Of a stretch of 64,000 nt of DNA, positions 28,731 through 37,172 are shown piece after piece. Positions within the stretch are counted from its first letter, which is position 1. Each line of letters begins with the position of its first letter. The notes under the pieces were generated by a model. The model was not told the DNA's origin and made no database searches. It saw only the letters and a program-made list of their open reading frames with translations. The stretch comes from Pelagibacterium xiamenense (GTDB lineage Bacteria > Pseudomonadota > Alphaproteobacteria > Rhizobiales > Devosiaceae): contig NZ_JAJOYS010000001.1 in assembly GCF_021166475.1 (NCBI RefSeq), positions 434,001-498,000 of the forward strand, written 5' to 3'. A program made the position numbers and the translations under genes.

Positions 28731-29147
28731 GGCCGGCACGAGCACCGCAAGCGTTTCATCGCCGTCGTCAAGCAACGTTAGCGTGTCGCCTTCGAGCGAG
28801 AAGCCGGCTGCGGCCTCGAGCGCGTCGAAAAACGCCCGCTCTTGCTCCATCTTGGGTGGCTCGCAAGCCATCATGGTGGAAAAGACCTCGGAGATGTCGA
28901 GCCCGGCTTCGCCCTTGAACGTCACCGAGCCGCCAAAGACGTTGCACCCGCCGTTCCCGCCGATGTCGTTTTCCTCACCGAAATTGAGCGTGGCGGTGGC
29001 GCCTTCGGGCGTCTGGGCGCCCCCGAGGGAGGAAAGGGACCAGTGGGTGCCGACGAGCGGATGAATGTCCGCGCTCCTGGAAAGCGCAACCCCGGCAAAA
29101 AGCGCCGCTGCGATGCCGGCCATTCCGAAAATTGCAATTGCCTTCAT
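28722..29147 (-). CDS. META-domain (HslJ-like) exported protein
   Basis: 141-aa protein. A hydrophobic N-terminal segment IFGMAGIAAALFAGVAL acts as signal or anchor. The META pattern LVGTHWSLSSLGGAQ, GGNGGCNVFGGSV, FSTMMACEPPKMEQERAFFDAL, and DTLTLLDDG is complete. No lipobox Cys near the signal. Members are outer-envelope stress proteins such as HslJ. Its 3' end overlaps mmcB convergently, so antisense interplay is possible. Confidence 0.8.
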   Translation of the reverse strand: MKAIAIFGMAGIAAALFAGVALSRSADIHPLVGTHWSLSSLGGAQTPEGATATLNFGEENDIGGNGGCNVFGGSVTFKGEAGLDISEVFSTMMACEPPKMEQERAFFDALEAAAGFSLEGDTLTLLDDGDETLAVLVPASD

Positions 29148-29291
29148 GTGCCAGTTCTCCTGGATCGGGATAGCGTTGCTGGCGTCATGCCATCCCGCCA
29201 ATGAACCGCGCCTGAACGCGCCACGCTTGAAAACGTTTGGACTGCGCGCGGCCACTCTGGCACAAGAACCCAAAAAACGGGGGAACGGAAA

Positions 29292-30191
29292 ATGATTGTT
29301 GTTTACGGGTCCATCAATATCGACCTCATCGGCCACGCGCCGTCGCTCATGCGGCCCGGCGAGACGGTTCTGGGCTCGACGCTCGAATTCGCGCCCGGCG
29401 GCAAGGGCGCGAATCAGGCGCTTGCCGCTGCACGCGCCGGCGCCGGGGTGAAAATGGTCGGCTGCATCGGTGAGGACGAATTCGCCGGCCGGGCGCTTGC
29501 GCTCCTGCGCGAAGCAGAGATCGACCTCTCGTTCGTCCGCCGCATGGACCGTCATACCGGTGTGGCCATGATCGTCGTGGACGACGCGGGCGAGAACATG
29601 ATTACCGTGCTTCCGGGTGCCAACAGCCGCCTGAGCGCCACAGCGCTCGACCAGGCTGGGATCACCGCCGAGGACACCCTCCTGCTCCAGCTTGAAACCC
29701 CGCTCGAAGGCGTTGCTGCTGCGGCGGCGCGCGCAAGGGCGGCCGGCGCAATGGTCGTCCTCAATCTTGCGCCCTATCGCGATTTCCCGCGGGACCTGCT
29801 CAAGGACGTTTCGGTGCTCGTCGTCAACGAAGGCGAAATGGCCGGGCTGCTCGAAAAGCTCGATGCTCCCGAAATGGCGCCGGAAAAGGCCGTCGCCTGG
29901 CTGTCTGAAACGCTCGATCTCACGGTCGTCGCGACACTCGGTGGCAAGGGCGCCATTGCGTGCGAGGCGGGTGACATCGTCAAGGTGCCGGCTTTGAAGA
30001 TCACCCCGGTCGACACCGTGGGCGCCGGCGATACCTTCGTGGGTTACCTCGCCGCCGGGCTCGCTGAGGGCAGGGCCCTTAAATCCGCTCTCGAACTCGC
30101 GGCAACCGCGGCCGGCCTCGCGTGCCTTAAGCCAGGCGCCCAGCCAGCGATCCCCGAGCGTGACCTCGTTGACGAGAAGCTGGCCGGCTGA
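29292..30191 (+). CDS. rbsK: Ribokinase (PfkB family)
   Basis: 299-aa sugar kinase. Signatures: N-terminal IVVYGSINIDLIGHAPSL, GGKGANQALAAARAGA and the catalytic C-terminal VDTVGAGDTFVGYLAAG (catalytic Asp). KPGAQPAIPERD near the end matches ribokinase closely. No ribose transporter is adjacent, so a different pentose or nucleoside substrate is possible. Its stop overlaps the downstream methyltransferase ATG (TGATG). Confidence 0.85.
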   Translation: MIVVYGSINIDLIGHAPSLMRPGETVLGSTLEFAPGGKGANQALAAARAGAGVKMVGCIGEDEFAGRALALLREAEIDLSFVRRMDRHTGVAMIVVDDAGENMITVLPGANSRLSATALDQAGITAEDTLLLQLETPLEGVAAAAARARAAGAMVVLNLAPYRDFPRDLLKDVSVLVVNEGEMAGLLEKLDAPEMAPEKAVAWLSETLDLTVVATLGGKGAIACEAGDIVKVPALKITPVDTVGAGDTFVGYLAAGLAEGRALKSALELAATAAGLACLKPGAQPAIPERDLVDEKLAG

Positions 30192-31390
30192 TGCCCCAGG
30201 TGAAGACGCTCGAAATCTCGGCACTCGGTCATCGCGGCGAAGGCGTCGCGCTTATCGATACGAACCGCGTCTTCATCCCTTTCACACTGCCGGGCGAGAC
30301 CGTCAGAGCCGAAATCGACGGCAATCGCGGCCGCCTCGTTGAACTGCTGGCCGCAAGTCCAGACCGCATCGCCGCGTCATGCCCGCATTTCGGCGCCTGC
30401 GGCGGGTGCCAGGTGCAACACCTCACGGACGTCGAGTATCGCACGTGGAAGCGCGGACTGGTCACGAGCCAACTCGAGCGCGCCGGGATCGTGGCAGAGG
30501 TTGCCGATGTGGTCCCGGCCCACGGCGCCGGCCGCCGCCGCGCCACGCTGCACGCGACCAAGACCGGTGCAGGGTTCATGAGCCTGCGTAGTCACGACAT
30601 CCGCCTGCTCGATGCCTGCCCGATCCTCGTCCCCGCACTTGCTGCCGCACCGCAGATCGCCACCGCCATAGCGGCCGCCATCGGTCCGTGCGACGTATCT
30701 TTTACAGCGACCGATCTGGGGCTCGATGCCGCGATATCGGGCAAGGGCATAAAACCCAATGCCGAACTGACCAGAACCGCCGCGCGGTATGATCTCGCCC
30801 GCGTCGCCATAAACGGCGAGGTCGTGCTCAACTACCGTGTACCCACGATCCGCATGGGCGAGGCCGACGTCCCCATCCCGCCCGGCAGCTTCCTGCAGGC
30901 CACTTCCCTGGCCGAAGAAACGCTCGCCGGCCTCGTGATCGAAGCGGCAAAGGGCGCGAAATCCATCGCCGACCTCTTTTGCGGCGTCGGCCCTTTCGCC
31001 CTGCGGCTCGCCGGGCGCTCGGCGGTCTACGCTGCGGACAGCGACGCCCCCGCCATCGCCGCCCTCGATGCGGCGCACCGCAAGACCAAGGGGCTCAAGG
31101 CGGTCACGGCGGAAAAGCGCGACCTCTTTCGTGATCCGATGTCTCCCTTCGAGCTCAACCGCTTCGATACGGTTATCATTGATCCCCCGCGCGCCGGCGC
31201 AAGGGCGCAGGCTAGAGAACTCGCCGGCACGAAAGTTGCACGCGTCGTCTATGTCTCGTGCGACCCCCAGAGTTTCGCGCGGGACGCCGCCATCCTCGTC
31301 GCCGGCGGATATCGCATGGGCAGGGTGACGCCGGTCGACCAGTTTCTCCACAGTGCGCATGTCGAACTCTTGGCGGTTTTCAGCCGCTGA
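30191..31390 (+). CDS. TrmA/RlmD-type RNA uracil-5-methyltransferase
   Basis: 399-aa class I SAM-dependent enzyme. N-terminal TRAM-like domain, a Cys cluster CPHFGACGGCQVQHL for a [4Fe-4S] centre, the SAM motif LFCGVGPFALRLAG, IIDPPRAGA, and the catalytic Cys in VVYVSCDPQSFARD. It methylates a uracil in 23S rRNA or tRNA; I cannot choose between RlmC, RlmD and TrmA by eye. Starts inside the ribokinase stop, so the two are co-translated. Confidence 0.88.
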   Translation: MPQVKTLEISALGHRGEGVALIDTNRVFIPFTLPGETVRAEIDGNRGRLVELLAASPDRIAASCPHFGACGGCQVQHLTDVEYRTWKRGLVTSQLERAGIVAEVADVVPAHGAGRRRATLHATKTGAGFMSLRSHDIRLLDACPILVPALAAAPQIATAIAAAIGPCDVSFTATDLGLDAAISGKGIKPNAELTRTAARYDLARVAINGEVVLNYRVPTIRMGEADVPIPPGSFLQATSLAEETLAGLVIEAAKGAKSIADLFCGVGPFALRLAGRSAVYAADSDAPAIAALDAAHRKTKGLKAVTAEKRDLFRDPMSPFELNRFDTVIIDPPRAGARAQARELAGTKVARVVYVSCDPQSFARDAAILVAGGYRMGRVTPVDQFLHSAHVELLAVFSR

Positions 31391-31412
31391 TGCACGCGGG
31401 TGCATTACGCGC

Positions 31413-31436
31413 TTGTCAAATATGACAATATTGTCA
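31413..31436. promoter_or_regulatory. Overlapping inverted repeats upstream of ugpB
   Basis: Three half-sites TTGTCA, TGACAA and TTGTCA form two overlapping inverted repeats: TTGTCA-AATA-TGACAA (31413-31428) and the perfect palindrome TGACAATATTGTCA (31423-31436). This arrangement suggests a dimeric regulator binding site; the regulator is unknown. Confidence 0.5.
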
Positions 31437-31566
31437 CAATGGGTCCTGCCACTGACGCAAAAATGCGCAGTGACCGACGTTCGGATTGCGGCGTGGAGGA
31501 GGAGCCGAAGGGAGGGCATCGATTGATTGCCGAAATGCGCCACGGCCGTTGCGGCGGGCGTTTTCA

Positions 31567-31595
31567 CGGTCATGCAATCATCACGATACTGTCAC
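31567..31595 (+). promoter_or_regulatory. Pho-box-like direct repeats upstream of ugpB
   Basis: CGGTCAT (31567), TCATCAC (31578) and CTGTCAC (31589) recur every 11 bases; the first and third match the PhoB half-site CTGTCAT well and the middle weakly. ugp operons are Pho-controlled in many bacteria. The site lies about 95 bases before ugpB. The rest of the 31391-31688 gap shows no gene. Confidence 0.4.
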
Positions 31596-31688
31596 CGAAG
31601 CTTTGCACGCCCGGTCTACGCATCGGCTCGTGGCTCTCGGGCCACCGGCCGGATGCGGTCGCAATAAGGCAATGATCGGGAGAACATC

Positions 31689-33017
31689 ATGCATAAACAT
31701 ATTCTCACCTCGGGCGTAGCCGCCTTGGCGCTTTGCGCAAGCGCCGGTTCGGCCCTGGCCCAGACCCAAATCAACTGGTGGCACGCCATGGGCGGCGAGC
31801 TTGGCACCAAACTCGAGGACATCGTCGCGGGCTACAACGCCAGCCAGGACGAGTACGACGTCGTTCCCACCTATAAGGGAACCTATCCCGAAACCATGAC
31901 CGCGGCCATTGCCGCGTTCCGAGCGGGCGAGCAGCCGCACATCGTGCAGGTCTTCGAAGTGGGCACCGGCACCATGATGGCCGCCGAAGGCGCCATCTAT
32001 CCGGTCTATCAGCTCATGGATGATACCGGTGAGCCGTTCGATCCGAACGCGTTCCTCTCCGCCGTCGTCGGCTATTACACCGACACCAACGGCAATATGC
32101 TGTCGATGCCGTTCAACTCTTCGACCCCCATCCTCTACTACAACAAGGACGTGTTCGAAGCCGCCGGTCTCGACCCCGAGACGCCTCCGGCGACGTGGGA
32201 GGAACTTGAAGCCTTCTCGCGCCAGATCATGGAATCGGGTGCTGCCGAGTGTGGCTTTACTACTGGCTGGATCTCCTGGGTACAGCTCGAAAACTTCTCG
32301 GCCTGGCACAACCAGCCCATCGGCACGCTTGAAAACGGCTTCGGCGGCCTTGAGACCGAACTGACTGTCAATGGTCCGGCGCAGGTACAGCACTGGGCGA
32401 ACCTGAAGGACTGGCAGGACGAAGGCCTGTTCCAGTATGGCGGTCCGGTCGGCGGCGATAACGCACCTCCGATGTTCTATGCGCAGGAATGCGCCATGTA
32501 CATGAATTCCTCGGCGTCCCGCGCCGGCGTTGTCGCCAACGCAACAGATTTCGAGGTCGGCTACGGCATGTTGCCGTATTATGAAAGTGTTGAAGGCGCT
32601 CCGCAGAACTCGATCATCGGCGGTGCCACGCTCTGGGTTCTCCAGGGCAAGGACGAGGCCGAATACGCCGGCGTCGCGGATTTCTTCTCCTATCTTTCCT
32701 CGCCGGAAGTTCAGGCCGACTGGCACCAGTTCTCCGGCTATTTGCCGATCACCCAGGCCGCCTACGAACTTGGCCAGGAACAGGGCTATTACGAAGCCAA
32801 CCCCGGCACCAGCGTCGGCATCGAGCAGATTACGCTCAATGAGCCGACCGAGAACTCCAAGGGCCTGCGCTTTGGCAGCTATGTCCAGATCCGCACCATC
32901 ATCGATGAAGAGTTCGAGGAACTGCTCTCGGGCAGCAAGACCGCCCAGGAAGCGCTTGATGCCGTCGTTGAACGCGGTAACGCTCTGATCCGCGAGTTCG
33001 AAGCGGCCAACAGCTAG
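31689..33017 (+). CDS. ugpB: sn-Glycerol-3-phosphate ABC transporter substrate-binding protein
   Basis: 442-aa periplasmic binding protein. Signal peptide ends at ALAQ; the mature start TQINWWHAMGGELG is typical of UgpB. MPFNSSTPILYYNKDVFEAAGLDPETPPATWEE-type block and GGATLWVLQGKD are family landmarks. It binds glycerol-3-phosphate or its phosphodiesters. Regulatory sites lie upstream; a strong hairpin separates it from ugpA. Confidence 0.95.
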   Translation: MHKHILTSGVAALALCASAGSALAQTQINWWHAMGGELGTKLEDIVAGYNASQDEYDVVPTYKGTYPETMTAAIAAFRAGEQPHIVQVFEVGTGTMMAAEGAIYPVYQLMDDTGEPFDPNAFLSAVVGYYTDTNGNMLSMPFNSSTPILYYNKDVFEAAGLDPETPPATWEELEAFSRQIMESGAAECGFTTGWISWVQLENFSAWHNQPIGTLENGFGGLETELTVNGPAQVQHWANLKDWQDEGLFQYGGPVGGDNAPPMFYAQECAMYMNSSASRAGVVANATDFEVGYGMLPYYESVEGAPQNSIIGGATLWVLQGKDEAEYAGVADFFSYLSSPEVQADWHQFSGYLPITQAAYELGQEQGYYEANPGTSVGIEQITLNEPTENSKGLRFGSYVQIRTIIDEEFEELLSGSKTAQEALDAVVERGNALIREFEAANS

Positions 33018-33034
33018 CCGCACGCCATCCGAAC

Positions 33035-33069
33035 AGGCCCGCACCCCAATTTCCAGGGTGTGGGCCTGC
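33035..33069 (+). other. Intercistronic stem-loop between ugpB and ugpA
   Basis: A 13-bp stem CAGGCCCGCACCC/GGGTGTGGGCCTG (33035-33047 with 33057-33069, one wobble) with a 9-base loop lies in the 70-base gap. No U-run follows, so it is probably not a full terminator. Such hairpins after binding-protein genes stabilise the upstream message and lower permease expression. Confidence 0.75.
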
Positions 33070-33090
33070 CCTATTGGATCGGATCACATT

Positions 33091-33975
33091 ATGCAGACCA
33101 AGCGCACGACCTTCACCAATCGCGGGCTTCCATATGCACTGGTGCTCCCGCAATTGGCGATTACGGCCATCTTCTTTCTCTGGCCCGCCGGCCAGGCATT
33201 CTACCAGAGCTTCCTGCGGCAGGATGCCTTCGGGTTCAGAACGACCTTTGTCTGGCTCGACAATTACGAGCGGCTTTTCGCCGATCCCTCCTACCTCAAT
33301 TCGCTTTGGGTCACCGCGATTTTCGCGATCTCGACGACGGTGGTGTCGATCGGCCTCGCACTCGCGTTGGCTGCGGCGGTCGACAGAATGATCCGCTCGG
33401 CCCGTGCCTATACCACCTTGCTGGTCTGGCCTTACGCCGTCGCCCCTGTGGTGGCGGGTATTCTGTGGTGGTTCATGTTCAATCCCACCATCGGCATTCT
33501 GCCCTACATTCTCGACCAGTTCGGCTACGACTGGAACCACTCGCTTTCGCGCCTCGATGCCATGGTCCTGATCGTGCTCGCGGCAAGCTGGAAGCAGATT
33601 TCCTATAATTTCCTGTTCTTCCTCGCAGGGCTGCAGTCGATCCCGCATTCGCTCACTGAAGCCGCGGCTATCGACGGCGCCGGGCCGGTGAAGCGTTTTT
33701 TCACAATCATCCTGCCGCTCCTTTCACCCACGACGTTCTTCCTGATGGTGGTGAACGTGGTTTACGCCATGTTCGACACCTTCGGTATTGTCCACGGCAC
33801 GACGGAAGGCGGGCCGGCGCAGTCCACCAACATCCTCGTCTACAAGGTCTACAATGACGGCTTCATCGGGCTCAATCTCGGCTCGTCGGCGGCCCAGTCG
33901 GTGGTTTTGATGAGCATTGTGGTGACGCTCACGGTCATCCAGTTCCGCTATATCGAGCGCCGGGTGGAGTACTGA
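33091..33975 (+). CDS. ugpA: sn-Glycerol-3-phosphate ABC transporter permease UgpA
   Basis: 294-aa MalF-like permease with six hydrophobic helices. The EAA loop reads EAAAIDGAGPVKRFFTIILPLL. ATG at 33091 (MQTKRTTF) is preferred to an in-frame start 33 bases upstream inside the hairpin region. Forms the membrane channel with UgpE. Confidence 0.94.
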   Translation: MQTKRTTFTNRGLPYALVLPQLAITAIFFLWPAGQAFYQSFLRQDAFGFRTTFVWLDNYERLFADPSYLNSLWVTAIFAISTTVVSIGLALALAAAVDRMIRSARAYTTLLVWPYAVAPVVAGILWWFMFNPTIGILPYILDQFGYDWNHSLSRLDAMVLIVLAASWKQISYNFLFFLAGLQSIPHSLTEAAAIDGAGPVKRFFTIILPLLSPTTFFLMVVNVVYAMFDTFGIVHGTTEGGPAQSTNILVYKVYNDGFIGLNLGSSAAQSVVLMSIVVTLTVIQFRYIERRVEY

Positions 33976-33978
33976 GCC

Positions 33979-34827
33979 ATGGTCGAGAACAGGCCCTTCC
34001 TTACCTTCCTTTCGCATCTCGTCCTGATCGCCGGCGTGTTCGTCGTCGCGTTTCCGGTCTATCTCGCCTTTATCGCTTCGACCCACGGTCCAACCGATTT
34101 CCTGTCCGGCCTGATTCCGCTCCTGCCCGGGCCGCACATGATCGAGAATTACAGCACCATGCTGACCGAAGGCGTCTCGACGGGCGGCGCGCCGCCCTTG
34201 GGCACGATGATGTGGAATTCGCTCATTATGGCGCTCACCATCGCCATCGGGAAAATCGCGATTTCGATCCTCTCGGCCTTCGCTATTGTCTATTTCCGGT
34301 TTCCCTTCCGGCAGACGGTGTTCTGGGCGATTTTCATCACGCTCATGTTGCCGGTCGAGGTGCGCATCCTGCCCACCTTCGAGGTGGTCGCCAATCTCAA
34401 GATGCTCAATTCCTATGCCGGGCTCACGATCCCGTTGATTGCTTCGGCGACGGCGACGTTCCTCTTCCGTCAGTTCTTCCTGACGGTTCCCGACGAACTG
34501 ATGGAGGCCGCACGCGTGGACGGCGCTGGAGCGCTCAAATTCTTCCGCGATATCCTGTTGCCGCTCTCGCTCACCAATATCGCGGCGCTCTTTGTGATCC
34601 TCTTCATCTACGGCTGGAACCAGTATCTCTGGCCGCTTCTGATTACGACCGACGCGGATTACTACACCATCGTCATGGGCATCAAACGCCTGGCCGACGT
34701 CACCGATGCCGAGCCCAAGTGGAATCTTGTCATGAGCGCGACGGTGCTGGCCATGCTGCCCCCCGTCCTCGTCGTCATCTTTATGCAGCGCCTTTTCGTC
34801 AAGGGCCTGGTCGAAACGGAGAAATAG
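33979..34827 (+). CDS. ugpE: sn-Glycerol-3-phosphate ABC transporter permease UgpE
   Basis: 282-aa MalG-like permease. Six hydrophobic segments; EAA loop MEAARVDGAGALKFFRDILLPL. GWNQYLWPLLIT and the C-terminal FMQRLFVKGLVETEK match UgpE well. Starts three bases after ugpA. Confidence 0.95.
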   Translation: MVENRPFLTFLSHLVLIAGVFVVAFPVYLAFIASTHGPTDFLSGLIPLLPGPHMIENYSTMLTEGVSTGGAPPLGTMMWNSLIMALTIAIGKIAISILSAFAIVYFRFPFRQTVFWAIFITLMLPVEVRILPTFEVVANLKMLNSYAGLTIPLIASATATFLFRQFFLTVPDELMEAARVDGAGALKFFRDILLPLSLTNIAALFVILFIYGWNQYLWPLLITTDADYYTIVMGIKRLADVTDAEPKWNLVMSATVLAMLPPVLVVIFMQRLFVKGLVETEK

Positions 34828-34830
34828 TCC

Positions 34831-35895
34831 ATGGCCGGTATCGAGATCAAAAACGTCAGAAAAACCTATGCCGGCGGCGTGGAAGCGATCAAAGGCATCG
34901 ATCTCACCATTCCCGATGGCAAACTGGTCGTGCTCGTAGGACCCTCGGGCTGCGGCAAGTCCACGCTGCTGCGTATGATCGCCGGGCTCGAAACCATCAC
35001 CGATGGCACCATTGAGATCGGTGACAAGGTGGTCAACAAACTCGAGCCCGCCGAGCGTGACATCGCCATGGTGTTCCAGAACTACGCGCTCTATCCCCAC
35101 ATGAGCGTGCGCGGAAACCTCGCGTACGGTTTGAAGAACCGCGGCACGCCCAAGGTGGAAATCGCCGAGCGGATCGAGGAGGCCGCGCGCATCCTCGAGA
35201 TCACGCCCTTCCTCGACCGCAAGCCGCGACAGCTTTCGGGTGGCCAGCGCCAGCGCGTCGCCATGGGGCGCGCCATTGTGCGCCAGCCCAAGGCGTTCTT
35301 GTTCGACGAGCCGCTCTCGAACCTCGACGCCAAGCTGCGTGGGCATATGCGCGTCGAAATCCGCCGCCTGCAGCGCACGTTCAAGACGACAGCGGTCTAT
35401 GTGACCCACGATCAGCTCGAGGCAATGACGCTGGCCGACAAGCTCGTCGTCATGAATGCGGGGCGGATCGAGCAGATGGGCAAGCCGCTCGATGTCTATG
35501 CCAACCCCCAGTCGCTCTTCGTCGCCGCGTTCATGGGTTCGCCCGGGATGAATCTTATCGCGGTCGGGGAACTGCAGGCGTTGGGGGTCGGCCTGCCCGA
35601 TGCAATCCCGGCAAGCACCGGAACGCTCGGCCTGCGCCCCGAAGACGTGACGCTCGAAGCACCCGCCGAGCCGCATATCGTAATCGATGCGAGCCTCGAC
35701 GCTGTGGAACTGGTGGGGTCCGAGAGCCTCGTTTATGCCCGCGCGCAGGGGATTGAGAAGGACATTGTCGTTCGCACGCCGGGAATCCATCCGGGTGAAC
35801 CCGGCGACGCGCTGACCTTGCATGTGGCCCATAGCGCACTGCACTGCTTCGAGCAGACAACAGGCCGCAAGGTGGAAATCCAGCGCGCGGCGTAA
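34831..35895 (+). CDS. ugpC: sn-Glycerol-3-phosphate ABC transporter ATP-binding protein UgpC
   Basis: 354-aa MalK-type ATPase. Walker [15 protein letters not shown] (about 37-50), Q-loop [14 protein letters not shown], signature [16 protein letters not shown], Walker [17 protein letters not shown], switch VYVTHDQ, then the C-terminal TOBE-like regulatory region. It energises UgpAE and completes the operon ugpBAEC. Confidence 0.95.
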   Translation: MAGIEIKNVRKTYAGGVEAIKGIDLTIPDGKLVVLVGPSGCGKSTLLRMIAGLETITDGTIEIGDKVVNKLEPAERDIAMVFQNYALYPHMSVRGNLAYGLKNRGTPKVEIAERIEEAARILEITPFLDRKPRQLSGGQRQRVAMGRAIVRQPKAFLFDEPLSNLDAKLRGHMRVEIRRLQRTFKTTAVYVTHDQLEAMTLADKLVVMNAGRIEQMGKPLDVYANPQSLFVAAFMGSPGMNLIAVGELQALGVGLPDAIPASTGTLGLRPEDVTLEAPAEPHIVIDASLDAVELVGSESLVYARAQGIEKDIVVRTPGIHPGEPGDALTLHVAHSALHCFEQTTGRKVEIQRAA

Positions 35896-35961
35896 AGCCA
35901 ACAGCCATTGGCAGTTCAGGATAATCGGGACAGGATACACGCCCGAATTGGAGGACTGCCA

Positions 35962-36606
35962 ATGCTCAGACACGCCGCCCTGGCCCTTATGGTCGCGTTC
36001 GCACCGGTCACGGTGACTGGCACCGAGACCGTGCCGGTCGATGCGCAGGCTTATTACGACATCCTCGCCGATACGCTCTATGCAGATGACCGCAACGCGA
36101 TGAAGGGTTGGGAGGAGCAGCTGCGCGCACAACTCGATGCCGTCGCCGCCGACCCGATGGACGCGGAAATCGCGGCCTGGGCCAGGGAGATTCGCGCCCT
36201 GCTCGACGCAGACCGCCTGCCGATTGCGGACGATGCAGAATTCTTGGGAAATTGGCGGGTCCGTTCGATGCAGGTCGACGATCTGGGCGCCTTTGTCTAT
36301 TCGTGGTTTCCCGCCCGCGTCTTCCGCGAGGCTCGCGCGCTGGTCTTTGACAAAGACAGCGGCTCCCAGCGCCATCGCGGGTTGATGGCGCTTGAACCCA
36401 ACCATCGTTTCTATCTCTTCGCCGGAGCGCTCTATTACGGGTACGAGGAGGAGCGTTTCTATTCGGCTCATATGGGCGAGGATGCCCCCAACGCGGACCG
36501 CGACATGGACGCCGTAGCCCGTGTTTATAAGCTCGGCCCCGAGCATTTCATGATGGCCTTCGCACCTGATGACGGTCGGTATCGGCTTTACGAGATCCGG
36601 CGGTAA
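35962..36606 (+). CDS. Exported DUF4893-like protein
   Basis: 214-aa protein of unknown function. Signal-like N-terminus MLRHAALALMVAFAPVTV. The body resembles DUF4893: WRVRSMQVDDLGAFVYSWFPARVF, KDSGSQRHRGLM, GALYYGYEEERFYSAHMG and the ending YRLYEIRR. ATG at 35962 lies after GGAGGA and gives a proper signal peptide. It stands downstream of ugpC and may share its transcript, but no role in phosphate uptake is shown. Confidence 0.7.
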   Translation: MLRHAALALMVAFAPVTVTGTETVPVDAQAYYDILADTLYADDRNAMKGWEEQLRAQLDAVAADPMDAEIAAWAREIRALLDADRLPIADDAEFLGNWRVRSMQVDDLGAFVYSWFPARVFREARALVFDKDSGSQRHRGLMALEPNHRFYLFAGALYYGYEEERFYSAHMGEDAPNADRDMDAVARVYKLGPEHFMMAFAPDDGRYRLYEIRR

Positions 36607-36610
36607 CGGC

Positions 36611-37042
36611 TTACCGGTCGATCCGCGTCGAGAGCACGATGGAACTCATCGTCCGTTCCACCCCCTCGAGCGCGCCGATCTCGTCGATGACCGCGTCGAG
36701 TTCGGCAACCGAGGGCGCCTCGACGATGACGATCATGTCGAAGCTCCCGCTCACCGAGTGCACCGTTTTGACATCCATGATTGCCTCGAGCGCCTTGACC
36801 ACGGCGCCCGAATATTTCGGCGAGACGGTCACCATCAGATGCGCGCGGAGTTGTGCGGCAAGATAATCTCCTGAGAGTTTTGCCGTATATCCGGTGATCG
36901 TGCCGTTCCGTTCGAGCTTCTCGAGCCGGCTCTGCACCGTCGACCGCGACACCCCGAGCCTGCGCGCAAGCTCGGTCACGGGCATGCGTGCATTCTCGCG
37001 CAAAAGCGCCACAAGTTTGCGATCCGAGTTAACTTTCGTCAT
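36611..37042 (-). CDS. Lrp/AsnC family regulator (divergent to lysine catabolism genes)
   Basis: 143-aa regulator. Helix-turn-helix RMPVTELARRLGVSRSTVQSRLEKLE (about 20-45), then the RAM domain with VKTVHSVSGSFDMIVIVEA. ATG at 37042 (MTKVNSDRKL) preferred to one 21 bases upstream. Divergent from the saccharopine-dehydrogenase-like gene, so likely its lysine-responsive regulator (inference). Confidence 0.9.
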   Translation of the reverse strand: MTKVNSDRKLVALLRENARMPVTELARRLGVSRSTVQSRLEKLERNGTITGYTAKLSGDYLAAQLRAHLMVTVSPKYSGAVVKALEAIMDVKTVHSVSGSFDMIVIVEAPSVAELDAVIDEIGALEGVERTMSSIVLSTRIDR

Positions 37043-37051
37043 TCTGGCGTT

Positions 37052-37120
37052 AATTTTCGGCACATTGCAGGCTCTGAATCATATTTCACACGATCTGCCG
37101 AATGCAAATCAACGAAAATT
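37052..37120. promoter_or_regulatory. Inverted AATTTTCG repeats between Lrp gene and lysine module
   Basis: AATTTTCG (37052-37059) and CGAAAATT (37113-37120) face each other in an AT-rich divergent intergenic region; a related TAACTTTCG lies at 37029. Long-spaced, phased half-sites are usual for Lrp-family octamers. Candidate operator only. Confidence 0.35.
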
Positions 37121-37172
37121 GCTGGCATTCTAACGGTTCAAGGTTGGGGACTTTGAATCGGAGGGTAGAGGA

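Noticed and set aside
33724-36546. 940-codon minus-strand frame across ugpE and ugpC
   Set aside because: Antisense shadow of well-defined ugp genes; no recognisable domains.
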